From AC-37 sp036389835 (GTDB lineage: Bacteria > Actinomycetota > Thermoleophilia > Solirubrobacterales > Thermoleophilaceae), in the NCBI GenBank assembly GCA_036389835.1, contig DASVWC010000055.1:10074-74073 (forward strand): a stretch of DNA of 64,000 nt. Direction: 5' to 3'. Both the position numbers and the translations under genes were made by a program. The notes beneath the pieces were generated by a model. That model was not told the origin of the DNA. It made no database searches and was given only the letters and a program-made list of their open reading frames with translations. This document shows, piece after piece, positions 43,531-52,245 of this stretch (position 1 is the first letter of the stretch; the number at the start of each line of letters is the position of its first letter).

Positions 43531-44252
43531 CGGCCACCCTGCGCGTCTGCTCGCTCTACCCCGAGCTGATGAACATCTACGCCGACCGCGGCAACATCGC
43601 GGTCCTGCGCGCGCGCTGCGAGTGGCGCGGGCTGGGCTTCGAGCTCGCGGGCGCGAGCCTCGGCGAGGGCGTGGACCCCGCCGCCCACGACCTCTTCTAC
43701 ATGGGCGGCGGCCAGGACCGCGACCAGGCGGCGGTCGCCCGCGACATGGTCGACACCAAGCGCGAGGCGATGCACGCCGCCGCGCGGCGTGGCGCGGTCG
43801 TCCTGGCCGTCTGCGGCGGCTACCAGCTGCTGGGGTCGAGCTACGAGATGGAGGACGCCGTGCTGCCGGGCATCGGGCTCGTTGACCTGCGCACCGTGCG
43901 CGAGCCGGGCGAGCGCCTGATCGGCAACTGCGCGATCGAGGCCGACCTCGGCGGCGGGCCGCGGGTGATCGCCGGTTTCGAGAACCACGGTGGGCGCACG
44001 TACCTCGGCGACGGCGAGCAGCCGCTCGGCCGGGTGCTCAGCGGGCACGGGAACAACGGCAGGGACGGGCTCGAAGGCGTGCGCCGCGGCAACGTGATCG
44101 GCACCTACCTGCACGGCCCCCTCCTCCCCAAGAACGTGTGGCTGGCCGACCGGCTGATCGAGCTGGCGCTGGGCGTCGAGCTCGAGCCGCTCCCGGACGA
44201 CTCCATGGAGGAGGCCGCGCACGCGAGCGCGCGGCGCGCGGCGGGGGCCTAG
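43527..44252 (+). CDS. gatD: Lipid II isoglutaminyl synthase, GatD glutaminase subunit
   Basis: The 241-residue protein is a class I glutamine amidotransferase of the GatD/CobB-Q type: LYPELMNIYADRGNI at the start, nucleophile Cys96 in VVLAVCGGYQLLG and catalytic His196 in GTYLHGPLL. These match the Cys94/His189 pair of S. aureus GatD in spacing. It supplies ammonia to MurT. Its stop overlaps the convergent secreted protein gene by 4 nt. Confidence 0.95.
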   Translation: MTATLRVCSLYPELMNIYADRGNIAVLRARCEWRGLGFELAGASLGEGVDPAAHDLFYMGGGQDRDQAAVARDMVDTKREAMHAAARRGAVVLAVCGGYQLLGSSYEMEDAVLPGIGLVDLRTVREPGERLIGNCAIEADLGGGPRVIAGFENHGGRTYLGDGEQPLGRVLSGHGNNGRDGLEGVRRGNVIGTYLHGPLLPKNVWLADRLIELALGVELEPLPDDSMEEAAHASARRAAGA

Positions 44253-45184
44253 CCCGGCACGTCCGCCGCGTACACGTGGAAGTGCCCGGGCTCGGGCTGC
44301 GCCGAGGACACCACGAGGGTGCGGCCGGCCAGGTCCGCGAACACCGAGGAGTAGCCCGACCCGGCGTAGTGGTCGGGGAACCGCCAGCCGTGGCGCCTGC
44401 CGGTGGCCAGCACCTGGACCTTCACGACGTTGCGCTCGGTCCAGGCGACGACGCCGCTGCGGAGGGTCGCGAACTCGCAGCTGCTCTTGCAGCGGATCCG
44501 CACCGTCCGCCGCTCCCGGCAGAGCCGGATCGCGAGCGGTACCTGCGGCTGGCCCGAGCCGCGCGCGATCGTGAACGCCACGCCGCGCCGGCCGCAGCGC
44601 GGCGTGCGCCGCATCGGCAGGTCCGGGTCGTCGGTGTCGCGCCAGCCCTCGGCGGCGGTCTCGAAGCTGCGGCACTCGCCGGTGCGCCAGTTGAAGAAGA
44701 TCGGGAACAGGTACGCCCGCCCGCGCACGTCGGAGCCGGCGTACCACGTGCCGCTGAGCCAGTGGCGCCCTACGAGCTGGAAGCGCGTGTGGCCGTAGTT
44801 GTCGGCGTAGGACTGCCTGGCGGGCGGCCTGCACGAGTCGGCGTCGACGGGGGCGACCGCCCCGCTGTCGAGGTCGAGCAGCCGGTAGCGCGGCGAGTCG
44901 TCGCAGACGAACAGCACCCGCCGGATCGAGGGGGTGGGCGACGAGTCGCAGCCCGCCGGGGCGGCGATCGCCTGGTCGGTGCCCTTGCGCGTGTCGAGCA
45001 GGCGGATCGGCTGGCGCGGCTCGTAGCGCGGGCCCGGGTAGACGGTGAACCACACGTAGCGGCCATCCGTCAGCGCCGGCCCGGCGTTCGCCTCGAGCAG
45101 CCGCGGCTGGGTCTCGGCCGCGGCCGCGGATCCGGCGAGCGCGGCGCATGCGACGAATGCGAGCAGGACGGCGCGAGTCCTCAC
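44249..45184 (-). CDS. Secreted beta-propeller-like protein of unknown function
   Basis: The 311-residue precursor has a signal peptide (VLLAFVACAALAGSAAAA). The mature region is rich in Tyr, Trp, Arg and Gly with several cysteines (CDSSPTPSIRRVLFVCDD, CKSSCEF). Short repeated beta strands (DGRYVWFTVYPG, RYRLLDLDSG) suggest a propeller, as in many thermoleophilian secreted proteins. No enzyme motif is seen. The start is GTG 45184. Confidence 0.65.
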   Translation of the reverse strand: MRTRAVLLAFVACAALAGSAAAAETQPRLLEANAGPALTDGRYVWFTVYPGPRYEPRQPIRLLDTRKGTDQAIAAPAGCDSSPTPSIRRVLFVCDDSPRYRLLDLDSGAVAPVDADSCRPPARQSYADNYGHTRFQLVGRHWLSGTWYAGSDVRGRAYLFPIFFNWRTGECRSFETAAEGWRDTDDPDLPMRRTPRCGRRGVAFTIARGSGQPQVPLAIRLCRERRTVRIRCKSSCEFATLRSGVVAWTERNVVKVQVLATGRRHGWRFPDHYAGSGYSSVFADLAGRTLVVSSAQPEPGHFHVYAADVPG

Positions 45185-45230
45185 GCCCGCCTCAACACCA
45201 GGCCGCGCGTGCAGTTGCGCCAGCGGCGCG

Positions 45231-45653
45231 CTAGACGCGCGCGATCAGCCGCGGCTGCTTCGGCGGCGGCGTGCGCCGCGGCAGGGCGGCGCGGTGGCTC
45301 ACGACGCCGATCCCCCAGCCGAGCGCGGGCCAGACCGGCCAGAAGTAACCCATGCCGGTCAGCGCCCAGAGCACCACGAACAGCGCCACCGCGAGGAGGT
45401 AGATCCGCTGGTGGACCCGGTACCCGCGCCAGGCGGCGTTGCGCACGGCGATCGAGCGGCGGCTCGGCCTGACGCTCGGAAGGTCGCCGAGCAGCCCGTT
45501 CAGCTCGCCGACGGTGCGCGCCGCCAGCGCCCGGTCCGTGCGGCCCTCGAGCTCCTCGGTGGTCAGCCGCCCGGCGGCCGCGTGGTCGCGGAGCACCTCC
45601 ACGACGTCGCCGCGATCGGCGTCGGACGCGCGCATGTCCGGCCCCTCGGACAT
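45231..45653 (-). CDS. DUF1707 / two-helix (2TM) membrane protein
   Basis: The 140-residue protein starts with a DUF1707 domain (MRASDADRGDVVEVLRDHAAAGRLTTEELEGRTDRALAARTVGELNGLLGDLP, the SHOCT-like actinobacterial module). Two membrane helices follow (RIYLLAVALFVVLWALTG and PVWPALGWGIGVVSH). Such proteins are common in actinobacteria and have no proven function. TACCTT lies 6 nt before the ATG, giving a leaderless layout. Confidence 0.88.
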   Translation of the reverse strand: MSEGPDMRASDADRGDVVEVLRDHAAAGRLTTEELEGRTDRALAARTVGELNGLLGDLPSVRPSRRSIAVRNAAWRGYRVHQRIYLLAVALFVVLWALTGMGYFWPVWPALGWGIGVVSHRAALPRRTPPPKQPRLIARV

Positions 45654-45671
45654 GGCACAAAGGTACAGGTC

Positions 45672-46103
45672 TCAGCGCCCGGTCGAGCCGAACCCGCCGC
45701 TGCCGCGCGCGGTCTCGTCGAGCGAATCGACCTCCTCGGCGGGACCGGACTCGTGGCGCACCAGCAGGAGCTGGGCGACGCGGTCGCCGACGGCCACCTG
45801 GAACTCCTCGCTGCGGTCGGCGTTCAGCAGCAGCACGCGCAGCTCCCCGCGATAGCCGGAGTCGATCAGCCCGGGCGCGTTGGCCAGGCCGATCCCGTGC
45901 CTGCGGGCCAGGCCGCTGCGCGGCAGGACGAGGCCAGCGCAGCCCGCGGGGATCGCGACGGCGATGCCGGTGCCCACGCTCGCGCGCTCTCCCGGCCCCA
46001 GCAGCGCCGCCTCCGAGGCGTAGAGGTCGTAGCCGGCGTCGCCCTCGTGGGCCTGCGTGGGCGCCCGCGCCTCAGGGCTCAGGCGCGTGAAGCGCAGCGT
46101 CAC
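45672..46103 (-). CDS. dut: Deoxyuridine 5'-triphosphate nucleotidohydrolase
   Basis: The 143-residue dUTPase has all five family motifs: AGYDLYA, PRSGLARRHGI, APGLIDSGYRGELRV, GDRVAQLLLVR and the glycine-rich ARGSGGFGSTG tail. It hydrolyses dUTP to dUMP and pyrophosphate, keeping uracil out of DNA and feeding thymidylate synthesis; the active form is a trimer. Its GTG overlaps the hflX stop by GTGA. Confidence 0.97.
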   Translation of the reverse strand: MTLRFTRLSPEARAPTQAHEGDAGYDLYASEAALLGPGERASVGTGIAVAIPAGCAGLVLPRSGLARRHGIGLANAPGLIDSGYRGELRVLLLNADRSEEFQVAVGDRVAQLLLVRHESGPAEEVDSLDETARGSGGFGSTGR

Positions 46104-47416
46104 TCGTCAGGCGCGGCGCCGTTGCCGTTCACCTCGAAGCGCTCGAAGCGTGCCGCCAGCCCGGCGGGCACGCGCGCCTTGACGCGGACCCCCTCGACCG
46201 TGTCCTCGCGCTCCACCTCCCCCGCCACGTCGTGGAGCGCCGACAGCGACCCACCCTCGGCGTGCGGCACGAGCAGCTCCATCGGCCGCAGCGTGGCCAG
46301 GAAGCGCGCCTCGACGGCCTCGCGGAGCGCGTCGAGCCCCTCGCCGGTGGCCGCGGACACCTGCACCGCGCGCGGATGGCGGAACGTCAGCTCGCGGCGG
46401 CGGTCGCCGTCGAGCAGGTCGACCTTGTTCAGCGCGAGCAGGCGGGGCCGCTCGGCGGCGCCGATCTCGGCGAGCACCTCGTCGACCGCCTCGATCATCT
46501 CGGTCTGGTCCTCCTCGGGTGCGGAGGCGTCGACCAAGTGCACGATCAGGTCCGCGCGCAGCGTCTCCTCGAGCGTGGCGGCGAACGCGTCGACGAGCTG
46601 GTGGGGCAGCTTGCGGATGAAGCCGACGGTGTCCGTCAGGAGGTACTGGCGCCCCTCGATCTCGAACGACCGCGTGAGCGGGTCGAGCGTGTGGAAGAGA
46701 CGGTCCTGGACCGACGCCTCGGCCCCGGTCAGCGCGTTGAGGAGGGTCGACTTGCCCGCGTTCGTGTAGCCGGCCAGGGCGACGGTCGGGAGGTGGGCGC
46801 GCTCGCGCTCCCGGCGCTGGGTCCCCCGGTAGGACTGGGTGCGCTCGAGCCGCCGCCGAAGATCCGCGATGCGGTCGCGCGCCAGCCGCCGGTCGGTCTC
46901 GATCTGCGACTCGCCGGGGCCCCTGGTCCCGATGCCGGCACCGAGCCGCTCGAGGTGGGTCCACAGCCCGCGCATGCGCGCGAGGTTGTACTCGAGCTGG
47001 GCGAGCTCGACCTGGAGCTTGCCCTCGGCCGACGCGGCGTGGTCGGCGAAGATGTCGAGGATGATCGCGGTGCGGTCGATCACCGGCACCCCGAGCTCCT
47101 CCTCGAGGTTGCGCTCCTGGCGCGGGAGCAACTCGTCGTCGCAGGCGACGAGGTTCGCGTCGGCCTCCTTGACGGCCCGCTTGAGCTCGGCGAGCTTGCC
47201 CTTGCCGAAGTAGCGGTCGGGATCGGGACGGTCGCGGCGCTGGACCAGCTCGCCGGCCACCGCCACGCCGGCCGTGCGCAGGAGCTCGCGCAGCTCGGCG
47301 AGGTCCGGCTCGCCGGGCGTGACCGCGATGCACAGCGCCCGCTGGCGCGCCCGCGCGTTGCGGATTCCCTCGCCGTAGCGGCTCTCCGAGCGCCGTCCGT
47401 TCCGTCCTCGGTCCAC
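46100..47416 (-). CDS. hflX: GTPase HflX
   Basis: The 438-residue ribosome-splitting GTPase has the N-terminal HflX domain (DPDRYFGKGKLAELK, GVPVIDRTAIILDIFADHAASAEGKLQVELAQLEY, RGPGESQIETDRR), then the G domain with G1 VALAGYTNAGKSTL, G3 DTVGFI and G4 NKVD. It rescues stalled ribosomes under stress. A TAGACT box 6 nt before GTG 47416 suggests a leaderless message. It is divergent from the epimerase gene across 32 bp and co-translated with dut. Confidence 0.96.
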   Translation of the reverse strand: MDRGRNGRRSESRYGEGIRNARARQRALCIAVTPGEPDLAELRELLRTAGVAVAGELVQRRDRPDPDRYFGKGKLAELKRAVKEADANLVACDDELLPRQERNLEEELGVPVIDRTAIILDIFADHAASAEGKLQVELAQLEYNLARMRGLWTHLERLGAGIGTRGPGESQIETDRRLARDRIADLRRRLERTQSYRGTQRRERERAHLPTVALAGYTNAGKSTLLNALTGAEASVQDRLFHTLDPLTRSFEIEGRQYLLTDTVGFIRKLPHQLVDAFAATLEETLRADLIVHLVDASAPEEDQTEMIEAVDEVLAEIGAAERPRLLALNKVDLLDGDRRRELTFRHPRAVQVSAATGEGLDALREAVEARFLATLRPMELLVPHAEGGSLSALHDVAGEVEREDTVEGVRVKARVPAGLAARFERFEVNGNGAAPDE

Positions 47417-47422
47417 ACGATC

Positions 47423-47441
47423 AGTCTAGGCGCGTTATCTT
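47423..47441. promoter_or_regulatory. Divergent leaderless-type promoters (hflX and epimerase)
   Basis: TAGACT (minus strand, 47423-47428) is 6 nt before the hflX GTG, and TATCTT (plus strand, 47436-47441) is 7 nt before the epimerase GTG. The intergenic region is only 32 bp. Confidence 0.55.
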
Positions 47442-47448
47442 GCGCCAC

Positions 47449-48420
47449 GTGCGGGCCTTCGTGACGGGCGGGACTGGCTTCATCGGCGGGCGCCTCGTGG
47501 CCAAGCTGCGCGAGCGCGGCGACGAGGTCGTCGCCCTCGTCCGCAACCCCGACAGGGCCGCGGACCTCCAGCGCGCCGGCGTGGAGCTGATCGAGGGCGA
47601 CCTCACCAGCGTCGACGCGATCCGCCGCGGCGTTGAGGGCTGCGACGCCTGCTTCCACGGTGCCGCGATCTACAAGGTCGGCATCCCGAAGTCGCAGCAC
47701 GCGGAGATGTACGAGACCAACGTGCGCGGCACCGAGCGCGTGCTCGACGCGGCCGCTCAGGCCGGCGTCCCGAAGATCGTCTACGTCAGCACGATCAACG
47801 TCTTCGGCAACACCAGGGGCGAGGTCGTCGACGAGAGCTACAGGCGACCCAACGGCGACTTCCTCTCCTACTACGACCGGACCAAGTACGAGGCCCACCA
47901 GGTCGCGCTCGACCGGATCCAGAAGGGCGCGCCGGTCGTGATCGTGCAGCCGGGCGGCGTCTACGGGCCCGACGACCACTCCGAGATCGGGAACATGATC
48001 GACCAGTTCCGGGCGGGCAAGCTGCCGCTGGTGCCCTTCCCCGAGACCGGCCTGAACATGGTCTACGTGGACGACGTGGCCGACGGCTGCATCCTCGCGT
48101 TCGAGAAGGGCGAGATCGGCGAGTCCTACGTGCTCGGCGGCGAGATCACGACCATGCGCGGGATCCTGGAGAAGGTCGCCGCGATCGACGGCAAGAAGGC
48201 GCCGAAGCGCGCGCTGCCGACCGGGCTGTTGAAGGTGATGGCACCGGCCGGGCCGCTGGTGGGGAAGGTCATGGGGATGGCTCCCAACATGCGCGAGCTG
48301 ATCTCCGCCAGCGACGGCGTGACCTACTGGGGCAGGGACGACAAGGCGCGCGAGCGGCTCGGGTACGCGCCGCGCGACCTCGAGACGGGCCTGCGCCAGA
48401 CCTTGGCGGCCTCCGAGTAG
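47449..48420 (+). CDS. NAD-dependent epimerase/reductase (DFR-like extended SDR)
   Basis: The 323-residue protein is an extended short-chain dehydrogenase: MRAFVTGGTGFIGGRLVAKL is the NAD(P)-binding start, VYVSTINVFGN carries the catalytic Ser/Thr, and YYDRTKYEAHQV carries the YxxxK. It resembles dihydroflavonol reductase/hopanoid-associated sugar epimerase types; the substrate is unknown. GTG 47449 is preferred to an upstream TTG because it gives the exact family start and follows TATCTT. Confidence 0.87.
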   Translation: MRAFVTGGTGFIGGRLVAKLRERGDEVVALVRNPDRAADLQRAGVELIEGDLTSVDAIRRGVEGCDACFHGAAIYKVGIPKSQHAEMYETNVRGTERVLDAAAQAGVPKIVYVSTINVFGNTRGEVVDESYRRPNGDFLSYYDRTKYEAHQVALDRIQKGAPVVIVQPGGVYGPDDHSEIGNMIDQFRAGKLPLVPFPETGLNMVYVDDVADGCILAFEKGEIGESYVLGGEITTMRGILEKVAAIDGKKAPKRALPTGLLKVMAPAGPLVGKVMGMAPNMRELISASDGVTYWGRDDKARERLGYAPRDLETGLRQTLAASE

Positions 48421-48423
48421 CCG

Positions 48424-49584
48424 TCAGGTGAGGCTCGAGCGCAGGCGCTCGACGGCCTCGCTGATGCGGTCGTCGTCCATGGTCAGGGAGATCCGGAAGA
48501 AGCCCTCCCCGTTCGGCCCGTAGGCGCCGCCCGGCGAGAGCACCACGCCCGACTCCTCCAGGACCAGCTCGCAGTAGGAGGCCGAGGTGTGGCCGTCGGG
48601 CACCGGCGCCCAGATGTAGATCGTGCCCTTCGGCGGCGTCACGTCCACCCCGATCTCGCGCAGCGCGTCGCAGACCAGGTCGCGCCGGCGCGAGTACACG
48701 CGGCTCATCTCGCGCGGGGCGTCGTCGCCGTCGTCGAGAGCGGCCGCGGCGGCCAGCTGGACCGCGTCGAACATGCCCGAGTCGATGTTCGACTTCAGCC
48801 GCCAGTAGTGCTCGATCGCCTCGGCGTTGCCCACGATCGCCGCGGTGCGCCAGCCGGTCATGTTGTAGCCCTTCGACAGCGAGAAGACCTCGACGCCGAC
48901 CTCCTTGGCCCCGGGCGTCTCGAGGAAGCTCGGGGCGACGTAGCCGTCGAACGTCGTCTCCGTGTAGGAGGCGTCGTGGACCACGAGCAGGCCGTGCTCG
49001 CGGCCCAGCTCGACGGCTCGCTCGAACACGCCGTCGGAGACGATCGCCCCGGTCGGGTTGTTCGGGTAGTTCAGGTACATGAGCCGCGCGCGAGCCCAGT
49101 CGTCGGCCGCGATCGCGGCGAAGTCGGGGGCGAAGCCGGCGCCGGCGTCGAGCGGCAGCAGCACCGCCTCGGCGCCGGCCAGCAGCGGGCCCCCGGTGTA
49201 GACGGGGTAGCCGGGATCGCTCGCGAGCGCGACGCTGCCGGCGTCGAGGAACGCGAGGTTCAGGTTGAACACGCACTCCTTGGCGCCGAGCGCTGGGATC
49301 ACCTCGGTGGCGGGGTCGATCGCCACGCCGAAGCGGCGCTCGTAGAAGCGCGCCACCGATTCGCGGAACTCGGCGCGGCCACGGTTCGAGGGGTACTGGT
49401 GGGTGCCGGGGTCCCGCGCCGCCTGTGCCAGCGCGTCGATCACGAGCTGCGGCGTGGGGGTGTCGGGGTCGCCGATGCCGAGGCTGATCACGTCCACCCC
49501 CTGCTCCTTCTTGGCGGCGATCTTCCGCTCGAGCTCGGCGAACAGGTACGGCGGGATCCGCTCCAGGCGGCTACTCGGCTTCAC
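48424..49584 (-). CDS. dapL: LL-diaminopimelate aminotransferase
   Basis: The 386-residue PLP enzyme of the class I/II aminotransferase family matches DapL: SRLERIPPYLFAELERKI at the start, ISLGIGDPDTPTPQ, LNYPNNPTGA and the PLP lysine in FSLSKGYNMTGWR. It makes LL-diaminopimelate directly from tetrahydrodipicolinate, bypassing the succinylase route. It lies next to dapF, with 14 nt of overlap, so both lysine/peptidoglycan steps are co-expressed. DapC-type activity cannot be excluded. Confidence 0.85.
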   Translation of the reverse strand: MKPSSRLERIPPYLFAELERKIAAKKEQGVDVISLGIGDPDTPTPQLVIDALAQAARDPGTHQYPSNRGRAEFRESVARFYERRFGVAIDPATEVIPALGAKECVFNLNLAFLDAGSVALASDPGYPVYTGGPLLAGAEAVLLPLDAGAGFAPDFAAIAADDWARARLMYLNYPNNPTGAIVSDGVFERAVELGREHGLLVVHDASYTETTFDGYVAPSFLETPGAKEVGVEVFSLSKGYNMTGWRTAAIVGNAEAIEHYWRLKSNIDSGMFDAVQLAAAAALDDGDDAPREMSRVYSRRRDLVCDALREIGVDVTPPKGTIYIWAPVPDGHTSASYCELVLEESGVVLSPGGAYGPNGEGFFRISLTMDDDRISEAVERLRSSLT

Positions 49585-50419
49585 GCAGCTCCTCCACGAA
49601 GTTCTCGGAGAGCCGCCCCTCGTACACGGGCACGGCCCATCCGGTCAGGTTCACGTTCAGGTCCTCCCCCACCTCGACCTCCAGCACGCCGCCGTCGAGA
49701 TGCACGGTGACCGGCCCATCCACGCCGCGCAAAACGGCGGCGACCGCCGCCCCGCTCGCCCCGGTGCCCGACGACATCGTCTCGCCGACGCCGCGCTCGA
49801 ATATCCGCGCGCGGATCTCGGCCGCGCCCGTCCGCCTCCAGAACGAGACGTTGGTGCGGTTGGGGAACAGCTCGGTGTTCGACTCGATCGGCGGGCCGAG
49901 CTCACCCAGGTCGAGCTCCTCCAGCTCGTCGCCGGCCTCGATCGCGCACTGCGGGTTGCCGATCGAGACGTGCTGGAACTCGAGCTCGCGGCCGGCGGAC
50001 GTGAGCGTGCCGGTCCCGTCCTCGCCGCCGCTCGGGAAGTCCTTCGAGGCGAGCCGGGCGCGGCCCATGTCCACCCGGCAGGTCGTCGGCCCGGTGATCT
50101 GGGGCCGGATCTCCCCGGCCGCCGTCTGGATCGAGAAGACGTCGTGGTCCACCCAGCCGCGCTGGCGCAGGTAGAGGATCGCCTCGCGCGCGCCGTTGCC
50201 CGACAGCTCGGCCTCCGACCCGTCCGGGTTGTAGATCCGCAGCCGTGCGACGTAGCCGCGCTCGTCGGGCTCGGAGAGCAGCAGTACGCCGTCGGAGTGC
50301 ACGCCCGTGTGCGCGGCGCAGAGGCGGCGTATCCGGCCGGGCGTGAGCTCGAACGGCAGCTCGCGCTCCTCCACGATCAGGTAGTCGTTGCCCAGGGCCT
50401 GCCACTTCTCGAAGCGCAT
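49571..50419 (-). CDS. dapF: Diaminopimelate epimerase-like protein with both catalytic Cys replaced by Ser
   Basis: The 282-residue protein has the DapF fold (FEKWQALGNDYLIVEE, YNPDGSEAELSGNGAR, GNPQCAIEAGDE, ERGVGETMSSGTGASG). DapF interconverts LL- and meso-diaminopimelate with two cysteines, Cys73 and Cys217 in H. influenzae numbering. Here positions 73 (LSGNG) and 217 (SSGTG) are both Ser, each coded TCG, so these are not simple sequencing errors. The protein could be a slow epimerase, have a changed role, or belong to a lineage-specific group. It shares an operon with dapL. Confidence 0.85.
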   Translation of the reverse strand: MRFEKWQALGNDYLIVEERELPFELTPGRIRRLCAAHTGVHSDGVLLLSEPDERGYVARLRIYNPDGSEAELSGNGAREAILYLRQRGWVDHDVFSIQTAAGEIRPQITGPTTCRVDMGRARLASKDFPSGGEDGTGTLTSAGRELEFQHVSIGNPQCAIEAGDELEELDLGELGPPIESNTELFPNRTNVSFWRRTGAAEIRARIFERGVGETMSSGTGASGAAVAAVLRGVDGPVTVHLDGGVLEVEVGEDLNVNLTGWAVPVYEGRLSENFVEELREAE

Positions 50420-50430
50420 GCGGCGGGCGA

Positions 50431-51024
50431 CTATACGGGGCGCGGGTCGCGCCACATCGGCCACACGCGCGGGCCGTCGGGCAGGTCGAGCTCGCCGGTC
50501 ACCCTGAAGCCATGGCGCGCGTAGAAGCCGAGGTTGCTCTCCTTCGACGACTCCAGGTAGGCGCCGACGCCGAGCCGGTCGCAGTCCTCGAGGACCGGCT
50601 GCATCAGCGCGGACCCCACCCCGCGGCCGCGCGCGCCCGGCTCGGTGCCGAGGATCGCGAGGTACCAGTGCGGCTCGGCGGGGTGCAGGCGGTCGATCGC
50701 GCCCCAGCCGCGGGCGAGGAGCGGCAGCCGGGTGCGGACGAGCGGCAGCATCCGCAGCACGAAGCCCAGCCCCTCGCGCGGCGACATCTCCCAGCGGCCC
50801 GGCTGCGCCCAGACCGCGGTCCCCGCGTGGTCGGCGGTCGTGTAGACCTCGTCCTGCGCCAGCAGCCCGCGCACGCGCATCCGGAAGACGCGCTCGATGC
50901 GGCCCACGCGGCCGCGCTCGGCGGGGAAGAACCACTCCATCACCGGGTCGTCCTCGAAGGCACGCGCGAGCGAGCGCGCCACACCGTCGAGGTCGTCGAG
51001 GGTGGCTCGCCGGACGGCGGTCAC
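50431..51024 (-). CDS. GNAT-family acetyltransferase
   Basis: The 197-residue protein has the GNAT fold: RRATLDDLDGVARSLARAFEDDP at the start, WYLAILGTEPGARGRGVGSALMQPVL with the acetyl-CoA pyrophosphate loop (RGRGVGSAL) and LESSKESNLGFYARHGFRVTGE near the end. The acceptor is unknown. GTG 51024 overlaps the miaA stop, so it is co-translated with miaA. Confidence 0.88.
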   Translation of the reverse strand: MTAVRRATLDDLDGVARSLARAFEDDPVMEWFFPAERGRVGRIERVFRMRVRGLLAQDEVYTTADHAGTAVWAQPGRWEMSPREGLGFVLRMLPLVRTRLPLLARGWGAIDRLHPAEPHWYLAILGTEPGARGRGVGSALMQPVLEDCDRLGVGAYLESSKESNLGFYARHGFRVTGELDLPDGPRVWPMWRDPRPV

Positions 51025-51920
51025 GCGAGGCGCTCCGCGATCCGCGCGGCGACGGCCGCGGGCTCGCTCCCGGTCACGTCCACGACGTCGACGTCCGCGA
51101 GCTTGCGCATCCAGGTGAGCTGGCGCTTGGCGTAGTTGCGCGTGCGGCGCTTCATCGCCTCGACGTCCCCGCCGAGCAGCTCCTCGAACCCCAGCGCCTT
51201 GCGTGCCGTGCGCGAGACGCCGGCGGCGGCGGCGCGGCGCACCTCCGCGGCGGCCCCGGCCGCGACCATCGCGTCGACCCGCGCGTCGATCCGTGCGTAC
51301 AGGTCGTCGCGCTCGCGGACCAGCCCGAACAGGCGCGTGGGGCGGCGGGTCGCGGCGGTCCACAGCTCGGAGTCCTCGGTCCGCGGGGGCTCCTCCCCCA
51401 TCTCGAGCAGCTCGAGCGAGCGGACGATCCGGGTGCGGTCCGTCGGCTCGATCGTCGCGGCCGCGCGCGGCGCCCGCTCGCGCAGCTCCGCGTGGAGCGC
51501 CGCCGGGCCGCGCGCCTCGATCTCGCGCTGCCAGCGCTCGCGCAGCTCCGGCGGCGGCTGCGGCGCCAGCGACAGCTCGGTCAGCGCGGCACGCAGGTAG
51601 AGGCCCGTGCCGCCGAGCACGATCGGGCGGCGGCCGGCTGCCAGCGCGGCGTCGATCTCCCGGTGCGCCAGCGGCATGAACTCGCCGACCGAGAAGGTCT
51701 CGGCGGGATCGACGAACGCGACCAGCCGGTGTTCGAGCCGCGCGCGCTCGGCGGCGCTCGCCACGCCGGTGAGGGTCTCCAGCCCGCGGTAGACCTGGAG
51801 CGCGTCCGCCGACACCGCCACCGGGTCCTCGCCGCGCCGCCTCAGCAGCTCCGCCAGCTCAACGGCGACGGCGGTCTTGCCGACACCGGTAGGGCCGAAG
51901 ATCGCGACTACCTCGCTCAT
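51021..51920 (-). CDS. miaA: tRNA dimethylallyltransferase
   Basis: The 299-residue enzyme transfers dimethylallyl to A37 of tRNAs reading UNN codons. It has the P-loop IFGPTGVGKTAVAVELAE, SADALQVYRGLETLTG, VLGGTGLYLRAAL, PTDRTRIVRSLE and RRTRNYAKRQLTWMRK. Together with MiaB, also encoded in the window, it makes ms2i6A. ATG 51920 was chosen as the conserved start; two upstream in-frame codons would lengthen it by 4-8 residues. Its ATG shares two bases with the ATG of the divergent membrane gene. Confidence 0.96.
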   Translation of the reverse strand: MSEVVAIFGPTGVGKTAVAVELAELLRRRGEDPVAVSADALQVYRGLETLTGVASAAERARLEHRLVAFVDPAETFSVGEFMPLAHREIDAALAAGRRPIVLGGTGLYLRAALTELSLAPQPPPELRERWQREIEARGPAALHAELRERAPRAAATIEPTDRTRIVRSLELLEMGEEPPRTEDSELWTAATRRPTRLFGLVRERDDLYARIDARVDAMVAAGAAAEVRRAAAAGVSRTARKALGFEELLGGDVEAMKRRTRNYAKRQLTWMRKLADVDVVDVTGSEPAAVAARIAERLA

Positions 51921-52245
51921 GGACCGAACCATCGAATCACGCAAGACGGGCTGGGGCGGCGCGCTCCTGGGGCTGGCCGTCGTCGCCCAGGCCGCGTGCT
52001 TCGCGGTCGTGATCGCGCTGCTGGCCGTCGCCGCGCTCTCCGGTCAGGTCGTGCTGGGCCTCGCCTGGCTCGTCGCCCTCACGCTCGCCGGCACCGCGCT
52101 CTGCAGCGCCGCCCTGCCCGTGCTCGTGCGCCACGCGCAGCAGGCGGCCGCCCTCGCGCCCGACGAGCGCCGCCGCTGGCTGATCCGCCTGGCCGTCTGG
52201 GGGCCGCTGGCGATGCCGGTCTACTGGCGCCGGTTCGTGGCCTAG
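51919..52245 (+). CDS. Small two/three-helix membrane protein
   Basis: The 108-residue protein has two strong helices (LLGLAVVAQAACFAVVIALLAVAAL and VLGLAWLVALTLAGTALCSAAL) and a C-terminal amphipathic or third helix (LIRLAVWGPLAMPVYWRRF). No family is recognised. It starts at ATG 51919, which overlaps the miaA start codon in a CATG palindrome, and its end overlaps the anti-sigma stop by 4 nt. Confidence 0.68.
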   Translation: MDRTIESRKTGWGGALLGLAVVAQAACFAVVIALLAVAALSGQVVLGLAWLVALTLAGTALCSAALPVLVRHAQQAAALAPDERRRWLIRLAVWGPLAMPVYWRRFVA

